Source: Candidatus Bathyarchaeota archaeon (GTDB lineage: Archaea > Thermoproteota > Bathyarchaeia > TCS64). Taken from it: a DNA stretch of 57,462 nucleotides. Position 1 is the stretch's first letter, and each line of letters begins with the position of its first letter. This document shows, one piece after another, positions 39,223 through 48,971 of this stretch. Under the pieces are notes generated by a model. The model was not told the DNA's origin. It saw only the letters and a program-made list of their open reading frames with translations, and did not search any database. The position numbers and the translations under genes are program-made. The stretch is from positions 1-57,462 of the forward strand of contig JAFGHP010000018.1 in assembly GCA_016930055.1 (NCBI GenBank), given 5' to 3'.

Positions 39223-40023
39223 TTATAGTTTTTCTAACAAGTTTTCATTAACCAACTGTAAAAGAAGTTTTTTTGCGTTTTTTACTTTGTTTTCAACTTC
39301 AATTTTAGTTTTACCTCTTGAGGAGATCCATATTCTAATACCTGATTCTCCATAGGGTTTTACAAGAGATTTAACCCATGTTTCAGGAATTTTTTTCATT
39401 ACTTCATCTATAATAGGGGATAAGGTAGATTCATCTCTTAAAGGCAGAGATATTGTGTCTTCGAAAAAATGTCCATCTACATCATTTACTAACCCTTGTA
39501 TAACCTGATTATCAAATATCCACATTAGCTCCGATGGCACACCTGGTAAACATATTATTGTTATTTTGTCTTTAATTAATAAAACACCAGGGGCACCTCC
39601 AACTTTATTGTCTAAAGGTTTAGAGGCTGATGGTAGGTAAGCCATTTTCTCCCTTGCTGGGGTAATTAAAGGCGAATCAATTATTCCTCTTTTATGAATC
39701 TCAGCGTATTGACGTGTTACTATCTCTAATGCTTCTTGGTTTAACTCTAGAGTAACATTCAGAGCTTGTGCTATTCCTTTTAAAGTCATGTCATCGTGGG
39801 TTGGTCCTAATCCCCCAGAAGTAAATATTAGGTTGCATCCATCTTCAATCAGTTTTTTTAGGGCTTGACCGATTTCAAGTAAATCGTCTCTTACGATTAT
39901 TCTTTCTTTAACAAAGAAACCTAATGGTTTTAACCTATTGGTAAGCCATTGGCTATTAGATTCTAATACAATACCATCAAGAATCTCGTTACCAATTATT
40001 AGAAAACCTATTGTCTTTGCCAA
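39223..40023 (-). CDS. CinA-like molybdopterin-binding (MoaB/MogA-fold) protein
   Basis: IGNEILDGIVLESNSQWLTNRL, FTSGGLGPTHDDMT, GGAPGVLL, LPGVPSEL. Confidence 0.9.
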   Translation of the reverse strand: MAKTIGFLIIGNEILDGIVLESNSQWLTNRLKPLGFFVKERIIVRDDLLEIGQALKKLIEDGCNLIFTSGGLGPTHDDMTLKGIAQALNVTLELNQEALEIVTRQYAEIHKRGIIDSPLITPAREKMAYLPSASKPLDNKVGGAPGVLLIKDKITIICLPGVPSELMWIFDNQVIQGLVNDVDGHFFEDTISLPLRDESTLSPIIDEVMKKIPETWVKSLVKPYGESGIRIWISSRGKTKIEVENKVKNAKKLLLQLVNENLLEKL

Positions 40024-40231
40024 ATTTATACAGAACTTAAGTAGTATATTGATTAGTAAATCTTTGCTTACAAATAGAAGAATGTTTTCTTAATTTTCTA
40101 TGATTATACTGAACTCGATTTTATTAAAATTTAAATGAACAAGTAAACTTTGTCTTTTAAATACTTTCTCAGGCATAGGTAATATTTTATAGTTGGAAAG
40201 GGGTTTTTGAGATGGTTTTGGGTGAGTCTGT

Positions 40232-41233
40232 TTGGGCTGCACCGTGATAGTTGACGGATTCTACGGAGATACAGGGAAGGGAAAAATAGTCTCTTACCTT
40301 TCAGTAAAAGATGATATTGCTGTTTGTGCAAGGGCTGGTGTTGGTCCTAATGCTGGACATACAGTGGTTCATGAAGGAAAAACTTACAAATTAAGAATGA
40401 TCCCTTGTGGGTTTGTTAATCCTAACGCACATATGATGATTGGGGTAGGAGTATTAGTTAATCCTGAAATTGTGTTAAAAGAGATCAGAGAGACAGGGAT
40501 TGAGAAACGGTTTGGTTTAGATCCTCAATGTGCAATTATTGAACAAAAACACATTGTGTTGGATCAAACCGACGAAAATTTGAAAGATGTTGTTAAGACA
40601 ACAGGCACAGGTACAGGTCCATGTAATGCTGATCGTGTAATGCGAATAGCAAAGATGGCTAGAGATATTCCTGAATTAAAAGAATACATTATTGATGTTC
40701 CATTAATAATCAATAAAGCATTAGATGAAGGAAAGAATGTTTTAATCGAAGGAACTCAAGGAACCTACATTAGTTTGTATTTTGGTCAGTATCCATATGT
40801 TACAAGTAAAGATGTATGCGCATCAGCAGCATGTAGTGATGTAGGTGTTGGCCCCACTAGAGTTACGGATGTAGTGTTAGTTCTGAAGAGTTATGTGACA
40901 CGCGTTGGTGGCGGAGTACTTGAAGGAGAAATAAGCTCAGAAGAAGCAAAGAGGAGAAATTGGGATGAATATGGTACGGTTACAGGGAGACAAAGAAGGG
41001 CAGCGGAGTTTAATTATAATTTAGCAAAGCGTGCAGCTATGATTAATGGAGCAACTCAGATTGCATTAACGAAACTTGACATACTTTATCCTAGTTGTAA
41101 GGGTGAACAAAATTACAATAATCTAGAATCTGAAGCAAAAGCATTCATAAAAAAGATTGAAGAAAAAGTAGGTATTCCTGTTATGCTGATTGGTACAGGA
41201 CCAAGCGTTGAAGACATAATTGATAGACGATAG
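40232..41233 (+). CDS. purA: Adenylosuccinate synthetase (short archaeal form)
   Basis: VIVDGFYGDTGKGKIV, GVGPNAGHTVVHEGKTYKLRMIPCG, EGTQGTYISLYFGQYPYVTS; TTG start. Confidence 0.95.
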   Translation: MGCTVIVDGFYGDTGKGKIVSYLSVKDDIAVCARAGVGPNAGHTVVHEGKTYKLRMIPCGFVNPNAHMMIGVGVLVNPEIVLKEIRETGIEKRFGLDPQCAIIEQKHIVLDQTDENLKDVVKTTGTGTGPCNADRVMRIAKMARDIPELKEYIIDVPLIINKALDEGKNVLIEGTQGTYISLYFGQYPYVTSKDVCASAACSDVGVGPTRVTDVVLVLKSYVTRVGGGVLEGEISSEEAKRRNWDEYGTVTGRQRRAAEFNYNLAKRAAMINGATQIALTKLDILYPSCKGEQNYNNLESEAKAFIKKIEEKVGIPVMLIGTGPSVEDIIDRR

Positions 41234-41242
41234 GAAGATCAT

Positions 41243-41279
41243 TGCTTATCACTGGTAGGTGGTGATAAGCATTTTTTTT
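41243..41279. terminator. Stem-loop plus U-tract terminator between convergent purA and dnaJ
   Basis: TGCTTATCAC-(9 nt)-GTGATAAGCA perfect 10-bp stem followed by T8. Confidence 0.75.
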
Positions 41280-42390
41280 AAATTCCAAACCATCCTCTTT
41301 TTTGTTCTGTACCAAATTCTTTTCCAAGTTCTTCTAAAAGCTCTTTCTGCCTTCTACTTAATTTTTGAGGGACTTTAACACTAATATGTACTAGTTGGTC
41401 GCCTTTTCCAAAACGTGACGGCATTCCTAATCCCCTCATTCTTAAGATTGCGCCATTTTGTGTACCTGAAGGGATTTTTAATTTTGATTCACCACCAATT
41501 ATTGGTACAGTTATCTCTACTCCTAAAGCTGCTTGGGGAAAATTTATTTCAGCTTCATAAATTATGTCTTGTCCTCTTCTAATAAGTTGTGGATGAGGTT
41601 TTATTCTAACTCCAACATAGAGATTTCCTGCAGGTCCACCATATAATCCAACATCACCTTGACCTCGCAGTGTTAGGTATTCATCTTCATCTATTCCAGG
41701 GGGGATCTTAATTTTGATAGTTTTTCGTTGTTGTTCAACTCCATCTCCTCTACATTTACTACAAGGTTTCTCAGGAATTCTGCCCCTTCCTTGACATTTA
41801 TCACAGGTAGTTACTGTAATCATTCGACCAAATGGTGAAGATACACTGCGTTGCATTTGACCTGATCCACCGCATTTTGTACAAGAAATTACGTTGCTAC
41901 CTGGTTCAGCGCCTGAACCTCCACATCTACTACATTGTTCTAGTCTATTTATAGTGAGTTCAATTTCAGTTCCAGATGCTGCTTGTTCTAAAGTAATCTC
42001 TACAGCAGTCTGAAGGTCTCTTCCCGGTTGAGGCCCAGTACGAACCCTTTGAAAGCCGAAGCCCCCAAAGCCTCCACCAAAAAATCTGTTGAAGATGTCT
42101 TCAATGTTTATACCAAAATCACTGAAGTCTGCTCCTCTAAAGATGTCTTCCTGGGAATAGGCACCGCTAATTCCTGCGTGACCATACATGTCGTATTTTT
42201 CTTTTTTAGCTGGGTCACTTAACACTGCATATGCTTCACTTAGTTCTTTAAATTTTTCTTCTGCACCAGGTTCTTTATTTCTATCTGGGTGATATTGAAA
42301 AGCTAGTTTTCTGAAAGCTTTTTTAACGTCTTCAGCTGAAGCTCCTTTCTCTAATCCAAGGACTTCGTAATAATCTCTTTTACTAGCCAT
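41278..42390 (-). CDS. dnaJ: Chaperone DnaJ
   Basis: J domain with HPD, G/F region, four CXXCXGXG repeats. Confidence 0.97.
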   Translation of the reverse strand: MASKRDYYEVLGLEKGASAEDVKKAFRKLAFQYHPDRNKEPGAEEKFKELSEAYAVLSDPAKKEKYDMYGHAGISGAYSQEDIFRGADFSDFGINIEDIFNRFFGGGFGGFGFQRVRTGPQPGRDLQTAVEITLEQAASGTEIELTINRLEQCSRCGGSGAEPGSNVISCTKCGGSGQMQRSVSSPFGRMITVTTCDKCQGRGRIPEKPCSKCRGDGVEQQRKTIKIKIPPGIDEDEYLTLRGQGDVGLYGGPAGNLYVGVRIKPHPQLIRRGQDIIYEAEINFPQAALGVEITVPIIGGESKLKIPSGTQNGAILRMRGLGMPSRFGKGDQLVHISVKVPQKLSRRQKELLEELGKEFGTEQKRGWFGI

Positions 42391-42486
42391 TCATTTCACC
42401 AATTACTAAATTCTCTGAATTTATTATGAAGTCTTCCAAGTGAATTAACTTAAAAAGATATTTATAAATTATTAATTGAAGCTTTT

Positions 42487-44367
42487 TTATTGAGGCTTAT
42501 TTTCGTCATCAACAACTTTGAATTCAGCATCTACTGTTTTAGCACCTTGATCTTTCTGTGCATCTGGTTGAGGAGCACTAGCTTGTTCTTTTGCTTGTTG
42601 TTCTGCTGCGGTTTGTTTATAGATCTCTGCACCAGCTTCTTGTACAATTTTTGTCAGATCTTCCATTTTAGTTTTAATATCGCTAAGGTCATCGGTTTTT
42701 ACAGAGTTTTTAAGGGCATCAAGGCTTACTTGAATTTTATTTTTTAATTCTTCGGGTAATTTATCACCTACTTCAGTAAGTGTTTTTTCTGTTGTATAGA
42801 TTAATGAGTCTGCATTATTTTTTATTTCAGCTGTTTCTTTTGCTAATCTATCTGCTTCCGCATATTTTTCTGCTTCTGCCATCAACCGTTCTTTCTCTGC
42901 TTGCGTCATTTTTGTTGAAGCACTTATTGTGATTCCCATTTTCTTTCCTGTACCCAAGTCTTTTGCTGATACATTTAGTACTCCGTCTGTGTTTATGTCA
43001 AAATTTACTTCAATTTGAGGAACGCCTCTTGGAGCTGGGGGGATCCCTGTTAAATCAAATCGACCTAAACTTATGTTATCTTTTGCCATGGCTCTTTCTC
43101 CTTGTAAAACGTGAATAGTGACTGCTGTCTGCATATCTGCTGCGGTACTGAATACCTGCGTTTGTTTAGTTGGTATCGTAGCATTTTTCTCTATGATCTT
43201 AGTCATCACTCCACCAAGGGTTTCTACACCTAAACTTAGGGGTGTAACATCCAATAGTACAATATCACTAATTTCACCTGCAATGATTGCGCCCTGAATA
43301 GCTGCTCCCATAGCTACACATTCCATTGGATCTAATCCACGTTCAGGTTTTTTGCCTACTGTCTCTTCAACTATTTGTTGGACAAGGGGCATTTTAGTCA
43401 TTCCGCCAAAGAGAATAATTTTGTCTATGTTCGCAGAAGTAATTTTTGCGTCTTCAATTGTTCTTAAAATAGGTGTTCTAATTTTTTCTACGATAGAACG
43501 AGCTATTTGTTCAAGTTTTGCTCTGGTTAAAGTGATGTGCATGTTTTTGGGTCCCGAAGAATCCATAGCAATGTAGGGTAAGTCAATATCAGTTGTGAAA
43601 ACATTACTTAGCTCAATCTTTGCTTTTTCAGCAACGTCTTTTAACCTAGCCATCGCTTTAAGGTCTTTAGTTAAATCTATGCCATCAGTTCTTTTGAATT
43701 CATTAACAAGCCAATCCATTATTGCCTTATCTACATCTGCTCCACCGGTTTGAGTGTCACCACTAGTGGATAGTACTTCAAATACTCCTCCACCAAAATC
43801 CATTACAGTTGTATCATTTGTGCCCCCACCAAAGCTGAACACAAGAATCTTCATTTCTTTATCTGCTTTATCTAAGCCATATGCGAGAGCAGCGGCTGTA
43901 GGCTCGTTTATTATACGTGTAACTTTTAAACCAGCTATTTCACCTGCATCTATTGTAGCTTGCCTTTGATTATCGTTAAAGTGTGCAGGTACAGTAATTA
44001 CTGCTTTAATGACTTTCTCTCCCAGAAATGTCTCAGAATCTCTAAGAATTTTCTGAAGAATGAAAGCACTAATCTGCTGTGGTGTATAAGTCTTCCCGTG
44101 TAAGGTGATTACTTTACTGGTTCCCATCAGTCTCTTTGCTTCTCTTACTGTACCTTCTGGATTAGTGATGGCTTGCCTTCTTGCTGGTTCACCAACAAGT
44201 AATTGCCCATCAGTAGTAAAAGCTACAACACTTGGAAACATTTTACCTGCTACAGTTGGCCCTTCAGCACTGGGTATAACCACTGGTTTGCCGCCCATAA
44301 CAACTGCTGCTGCACTATTAGTTGTACCTAAATCTATTCCAATGATCTTCTCCCTTTTCTCAGACAT
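42487..44367 (-). CDS. dnaK: Chaperone DnaK (Hsp70)
   Basis: [26 protein letters not shown], substrate-binding domain and lid. Confidence 0.97.
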   Translation of the reverse strand: MSEKREKIIGIDLGTTNSAAAVVMGGKPVVIPSAEGPTVAGKMFPSVVAFTTDGQLLVGEPARRQAITNPEGTVREAKRLMGTSKVITLHGKTYTPQQISAFILQKILRDSETFLGEKVIKAVITVPAHFNDNQRQATIDAGEIAGLKVTRIINEPTAAALAYGLDKADKEMKILVFSFGGGTNDTTVMDFGGGVFEVLSTSGDTQTGGADVDKAIMDWLVNEFKRTDGIDLTKDLKAMARLKDVAEKAKIELSNVFTTDIDLPYIAMDSSGPKNMHITLTRAKLEQIARSIVEKIRTPILRTIEDAKITSANIDKIILFGGMTKMPLVQQIVEETVGKKPERGLDPMECVAMGAAIQGAIIAGEISDIVLLDVTPLSLGVETLGGVMTKIIEKNATIPTKQTQVFSTAADMQTAVTIHVLQGERAMAKDNISLGRFDLTGIPPAPRGVPQIEVNFDINTDGVLNVSAKDLGTGKKMGITISASTKMTQAEKERLMAEAEKYAEADRLAKETAEIKNNADSLIYTTEKTLTEVGDKLPEELKNKIQVSLDALKNSVKTDDLSDIKTKMEDLTKIVQEAGAEIYKQTAAEQQAKEQASAPQPDAQKDQGAKTVDAEFKVVDDENKPQ

Positions 44368-44370
44368 GAT

Positions 44371-44898
44371 CTAATTCTCCTTTTTACTCAGAGCCCGGGC
44401 CACCTTGACCATGCTGGCGCGGAGCACCTTATCTTTGTATGTGTAACCCTTCCTTATCTCCTCTACTATTTTACCAGAATCATAATCATCTGTTTCTACT
44501 TCTAAAACAGCCTCATGGTAATATGGATCAAACTTTTCACCGACTGCTTTGATTGGTTTTATTCCTTCTTGTTCTAAGAACTTCATCAGTTTATTGTAAA
44601 CCATTGACACTGCTTGGTGATGTTTTTCTTCGTTTCTTAGATTTGTAACAGCTATTAATAATTCGTCAGCGATTGGTAAAAGTTGACTCAAAAATCGTGT
44701 ATGAGCTCGTTCTATAGCTTCGTCTGATCGTTTTTGGCTTTGTTTTTGTATGTTTTCGAGGTCTGCTTTAACGTATTTTAATTGAGTAAGGTAAGTGTCT
44801 GCTAGTTTTTGTGTCTCTGAAAGTCTTTTCTCGAGTAGAGCTATTGTTTCTTCTGTTTTTAGTTTCTTCTTTTTAGGATTATCTGGCTCTGAGTTCAT
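44371..44898 (-). CDS. grpE: Nucleotide exchange factor GrpE
   Basis: N-terminal coiled coil, FDPYYHEAVLEVETDDYDSGKIVEEIRKGYTYKDKVLRASMVKVA. Confidence 0.95.
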   Translation of the reverse strand: MNSEPDNPKKKKLKTEETIALLEKRLSETQKLADTYLTQLKYVKADLENIQKQSQKRSDEAIERAHTRFLSQLLPIADELLIAVTNLRNEEKHHQAVSMVYNKLMKFLEQEGIKPIKAVGEKFDPYYHEAVLEVETDDYDSGKIVEEIRKGYTYKDKVLRASMVKVARALSKKEN

Positions 44899-44933
44899 TT
44901 CGTTAAATGTGAAAAATGACTTCTATTTATTTG

Positions 44934-45389
44934 TTATTGAGAAATATTAGCGATTTTTGGATTAACCAATTTAATAAAATCCTTGGTCAAAATTTCTAAC
45001 CCATAAAGATGATGCCCAGAACCAAAATTAACTTTATTAAAATTAACAATCTTTGCATCCATAATTACAGGGATATGCATTAATAATGGGCATACTGCCC
45101 CCGGTTTTACACCAGCATATTCTTCTACGTCAGAGTATTTTACTATATGAAGTTTTTCTCCAATAACTAATTCTATTTTTTTAAAATCTACTTTATCTTC
45201 TCCATATAGAAATAATGCATAGCTATGACCATAATCACTTTTAACTATGATTGTTTTACAGATCTCATGTAAATTAATGTCTCCTTTAGAATATTTTACT
45301 ACATCTTTAACAGTATAAGCTCTATCAAGTAATTCTATTAACCGATAAGGAATCGAATTCTCGACAAGTAATTTTTCAACAGTTAACAA
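44934..45389 (-). CDS. YbaK/EbsC-type aminoacyl-tRNA deacylase-like protein
   Basis: KTIIVKSDYGHSYALFLYGEDKVDFKKI...EYAGVKPGAVCPL...VIMD. Confidence 0.85.
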   Translation of the reverse strand: MLTVEKLLVENSIPYRLIELLDRAYTVKDVVKYSKGDINLHEICKTIIVKSDYGHSYALFLYGEDKVDFKKIELVIGEKLHIVKYSDVEEYAGVKPGAVCPLLMHIPVIMDAKIVNFNKVNFGSGHHLYGLEILTKDFIKLVNPKIANISQ

Positions 45390-45395
45390 AATTGG

Positions 45396-46745
45396 TTAAA
45401 GCCGCTTTTTTAGATATGATACTACTTTATCGACTTGTTCAATTGATGTACCAATATATGTATGGGGGTTTAACCAAACTTCAAGTTCATCTTTCGTTAT
45501 TAATTTCATAGCGTCGTCATCTTGTTCAATAATGTCTTTTAGATGACGTTTTTCATTCCAACTTTTTAATGCTAGTCGTCTCATAAGTTCGTGAGCTTTT
45601 TGTCTACCTATTCCTTTATTTGTTAATTCTAGCATTATTCTTTCTGTTAGTATTAAACCATAAGTCATATGAAGATTTTTTTCTATGTTATCATAATCGA
45701 AAGATAAACCTTGACTAATTTTAGTTAATTGCTTAAGAATATAGTCTGTTAGAATAAAGTCTTCAGGGATGTTGATACGTTCCATACTGCTATTGCTAAT
45801 ATCACGTTCATGCTCTAATGCTATAGTATCGAGGCTCGCATTTACACTTCCTCTAATTATTCTAGCTAATCCACAGATGCGTTCAGTATTGCTGGGATTA
45901 AGTTTCTGAGGCATAGTTGAACTAGGACTCCGTATTAACTCAGAAATTTCAGCAATTTCTGTTCTCTGAAGGTTGCGGAATTCTAAACTAACTTTATCTA
46001 GTGTTCCAGCAATTAATGCTAATAAACATAGTAATTCTGCATGCCTATCTCTTTGAATTATTTGATTACTAATTAAAACAGGTTCTAATCCTAAGCGTTC
46101 CATAGTAATTCGCTGTATTTCAAAACCTTTCTCACCGAAACTTGCCATAGTGCCTATCGCACCATTCATTTTTCCTACTAAAACTCGTTTCTTAATCTCA
46201 GCTAATCTATCTAAGTGCCTACTTATTTCTGATGCCCATAATGCAAATTTCATGCCATATGTCATTGGTAAAGCATGCTGACCATGAGTTCTACCTATAC
46301 AAACCGTAGTCCGGTGGGTCTCTGCTTTAATAATGAATTCATGTAATAATTCCTTAAGATCAGCTTCAATAAGGTTTAATGCTTTTTTCAGTTGTAATGC
46401 AAGAGCGGTGTCTTCGATATCATAACTAGTTGCTCCAAGATGGATATATCCACCAGCTTCTTTCTCACAGACTTCCTGTAAAGCATAGACCATAGCTAAT
46501 AGATCATGTTTTGTTAATTTTTCTTCAATCTCTTTAACACGTTCAACTTTCACGAGTCTTATGTTAGCTTTTTTTTCTATTTCTTCAGCAATCTCTCTTG
46601 AGAAAGAACCAACTTCAGAATGGGCCCATGCTAATGCAACCTCAACATCAAGCCAGCTTTGTAGTTTCGATTCTTCAGTAAATATTGAATACATCTCTGG
46701 ATAGCTATATCTAAATTCTATTGGATGAACAGGCATAGCAATCAA
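45396..46745 (-). CDS. purB: Adenylosuccinate lyase
   Basis: GRTHGQHALPMTYG, SPSSTMPQKLNPSNTERI. Confidence 0.96.
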   Translation of the reverse strand: MIAMPVHPIEFRYSYPEMYSIFTEESKLQSWLDVEVALAWAHSEVGSFSREIAEEIEKKANIRLVKVERVKEIEEKLTKHDLLAMVYALQEVCEKEAGGYIHLGATSYDIEDTALALQLKKALNLIEADLKELLHEFIIKAETHRTTVCIGRTHGQHALPMTYGMKFALWASEISRHLDRLAEIKKRVLVGKMNGAIGTMASFGEKGFEIQRITMERLGLEPVLISNQIIQRDRHAELLCLLALIAGTLDKVSLEFRNLQRTEIAEISELIRSPSSTMPQKLNPSNTERICGLARIIRGSVNASLDTIALEHERDISNSSMERINIPEDFILTDYILKQLTKISQGLSFDYDNIEKNLHMTYGLILTERIMLELTNKGIGRQKAHELMRRLALKSWNEKRHLKDIIEQDDDAMKLITKDELEVWLNPHTYIGTSIEQVDKVVSYLKKRL

Positions 46746-46952
46746 TTTAAGCCGATTTTAAATATATAAATATGTCCAATCCAAAACAGGTAATATTGCT
46801 AAAATTATGCAAAAAAAAACGTCATTATTAATAAAGAATATTATCCTAAAGAGTTCAATCCTATTTTTAAAAATGTTGAAATAAACCTATTTTTAAAAGT
46901 CTAATTTTTATATCAGTTTGATTAGGCTTGATATTAAAGTTGGGGATAACCG

Positions 46953-47750
46953 TTGAGTGCTGAATTAAACATTATAGTATGTATTAAACAAGTTCCAGAA
47001 ACTACTGAAGTAGAATTTGATGAAGAAACTGGTCGATTAAAACGTGAAGGGATTGCAGCAATCATCAATCCTTTTGATGAATATGCAATAGAGACAGGTC
47101 TTCAGATTAAAGAAAAGTATGGAGGAAAAGTCAAGGTTTTAACTATGGGTCCACCTGCAGCTGATCAAGCTCTTCGTGATTCTATTGCTATGGGAGCAGA
47201 GGAAGCATATTTAGCTACTGATCGGGTATTTGCTGGTGCAGATACATGGGCAACAAGTTATACCTTAGCAAAAATCATCAATAATATTGGAAAATTTGAT
47301 CTAATTATTTGTGGGTTAAAAACAACTGATGGTGACACAGGTCAAACAGGCCCAGAGATGGCTGAAACATTAGGAGTTCCATGTATATGCTATGTTAGTG
47401 AAATATTATCTATCGAAAATGGAGTAATTAAAGTAAAACGTAGTCTTGATAATGGCGTTGAATTACTTGAAGCATCTTTACCAATATTAATAACAGTTGG
47501 AAAAGATATTGCACAACCAAGACTAGCTACTTTAAGAGGAAGAATTGCAGCAAGAAAAGCGGTTATTAATCAAATTACTAACAAAGAACTAGGCCTTGAT
47601 ATCAAAACAATTGGTTTAGACGGAAGCTTTACCCGTGTGATAAAAATTTTCACTCCACCATCAACAGCAGGAGGAGAGATTCTACAAGGTACTCCAGAGG
47701 AACTTGCAGAATCAATCTTCCAAAAATTAAAGGAAAAAAAGGTGATTTGA
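46953..47750 (+). CDS. etfB: Electron transfer flavoprotein beta subunit
   Basis: IVCIKQVPETTEVEFDEETGRL, AIINPFDEYAIETGLQIKE; TTG start. Confidence 0.96.
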   Translation: MSAELNIIVCIKQVPETTEVEFDEETGRLKREGIAAIINPFDEYAIETGLQIKEKYGGKVKVLTMGPPAADQALRDSIAMGAEEAYLATDRVFAGADTWATSYTLAKIINNIGKFDLIICGLKTTDGDTGQTGPEMAETLGVPCICYVSEILSIENGVIKVKRSLDNGVELLEASLPILITVGKDIAQPRLATLRGRIAARKAVINQITNKELGLDIKTIGLDGSFTRVIKIFTPPSTAGGEILQGTPEELAESIFQKLKEKKVI

Positions 47751-47751
47751 T

Positions 47752-48942
47752 ATGAGTGAAAAATCCGTTACAATTACTGATGCTTGCATTGGGTGTGGTG
47801 AATGCACTAAAGCATGTCCTTTTGGATCCATTACTGTGGTTGATGGTTTAGCTGTTGTTAGTGATGATTGTAGAGTTTGTGGAGTATGTGTTGACGCATG
47901 CCCTGTTGATGCAATTAAAATAAAAGAGTTTGAAATAAGTACCCTTTCTGATTTCAAAGGCGTATTAGTGTATGCTGAGCAACATGAAGGAAAAATCCAT
48001 CCAGTTGTTTACGAATTATTAGGAAAAGGAAGAGAATTAGCAGACCAGCTTGGTGAAGAACTTTACACAGTTCTTATTGGGAATAACATTGGTAAACAAG
48101 GTGATCAACTAATTAGTAGAGGTGCTGATCGTGTCTATATCTATGAAGATTCTTCGCTATCTTCTTTCAGAGATGATCCATACACACAAATTCTAGCTGA
48201 ATGCGTTCAAGAATGTAGACCAAGTATCCTATTGATTGGAGCAACAGGTTTAGGAAGAGCTTTAGGTCCACGAGTAGCAGCTAGACTGAAGACAGGTTTA
48301 ACAGCTGATTGTACAGGACTAGAAATTGATCCAGAAACCAACCTACTATTACAAACACGTCCAGCTTATGGAGGAAACATTATGGCAACAATAATTACAC
48401 CAAACAGTCGACCACAAATGGCTACAGTTCGATATAAAGTAATGAATGAAGCAAAAATTGATGAAAAAAGAAATGGAGTAATAATTAATCGCAGTATACC
48501 TAAGTCCTTACAAGATAGGGTTAAAGTTCTTGGATTTGAGCCTATTAAAGAAGAAATAAACATAACTGATGCTGATATCATTGTTGCGGGTGGTAAAGGC
48601 CTAAATGATGCTAATGGTTTCAAACTGCTTGAAGAACTAGCTAAAGAGATAGGTGCAGCAGTTGGTGCAAGCAGACCTACTGTTGATGAAGGGTGGATTA
48701 CTTATAGACATCAGGTAGGATTAAGCGGGAAAACAGTTAGACCAAAACTATATATTGCATGTGGAATTAGTGGGGTAGTTCAGCATCTCGCAGGAATGAA
48801 GACTTCTGACATAATAATTTCTATAAATAAAGATAAAGAAGCACCAATATGCAGTGTATCAACAATAACAGCTATTGGAGACCTCTATGAAGTTATACCA
48901 CGTTTAATAGAAAAAATAAAGACACACAAAAAAAACCAATAA
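47752..48942 (+). CDS. etfA: Electron transfer flavoprotein alpha subunit with N-terminal 2x[4Fe-4S] ferredoxin domain
   Basis: CIGCGECTKACP and CRVCGVCVDACP, then ETF-alpha FAD motif VGASRPTVDEGWITYRHQVGLSGKTVRPKLYIACGISG. Confidence 0.96.
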   Translation: MSEKSVTITDACIGCGECTKACPFGSITVVDGLAVVSDDCRVCGVCVDACPVDAIKIKEFEISTLSDFKGVLVYAEQHEGKIHPVVYELLGKGRELADQLGEELYTVLIGNNIGKQGDQLISRGADRVYIYEDSSLSSFRDDPYTQILAECVQECRPSILLIGATGLGRALGPRVAARLKTGLTADCTGLEIDPETNLLLQTRPAYGGNIMATIITPNSRPQMATVRYKVMNEAKIDEKRNGVIINRSIPKSLQDRVKVLGFEPIKEEINITDADIIVAGGKGLNDANGFKLLEELAKEIGAAVGASRPTVDEGWITYRHQVGLSGKTVRPKLYIACGISGVVQHLAGMKTSDIIISINKDKEAPICSVSTITAIGDLYEVIPRLIEKIKTHKKNQ

Positions 48943-48971
48943 ATATTTTTACAAAAGATTAGTAAATTTTT

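Noticed and set aside
42028-44374. Plus-strand ORFs opposite dnaJ/dnaK (64-89 aa)
   Set aside because: Antisense shadows of strongly conserved chaperone genes
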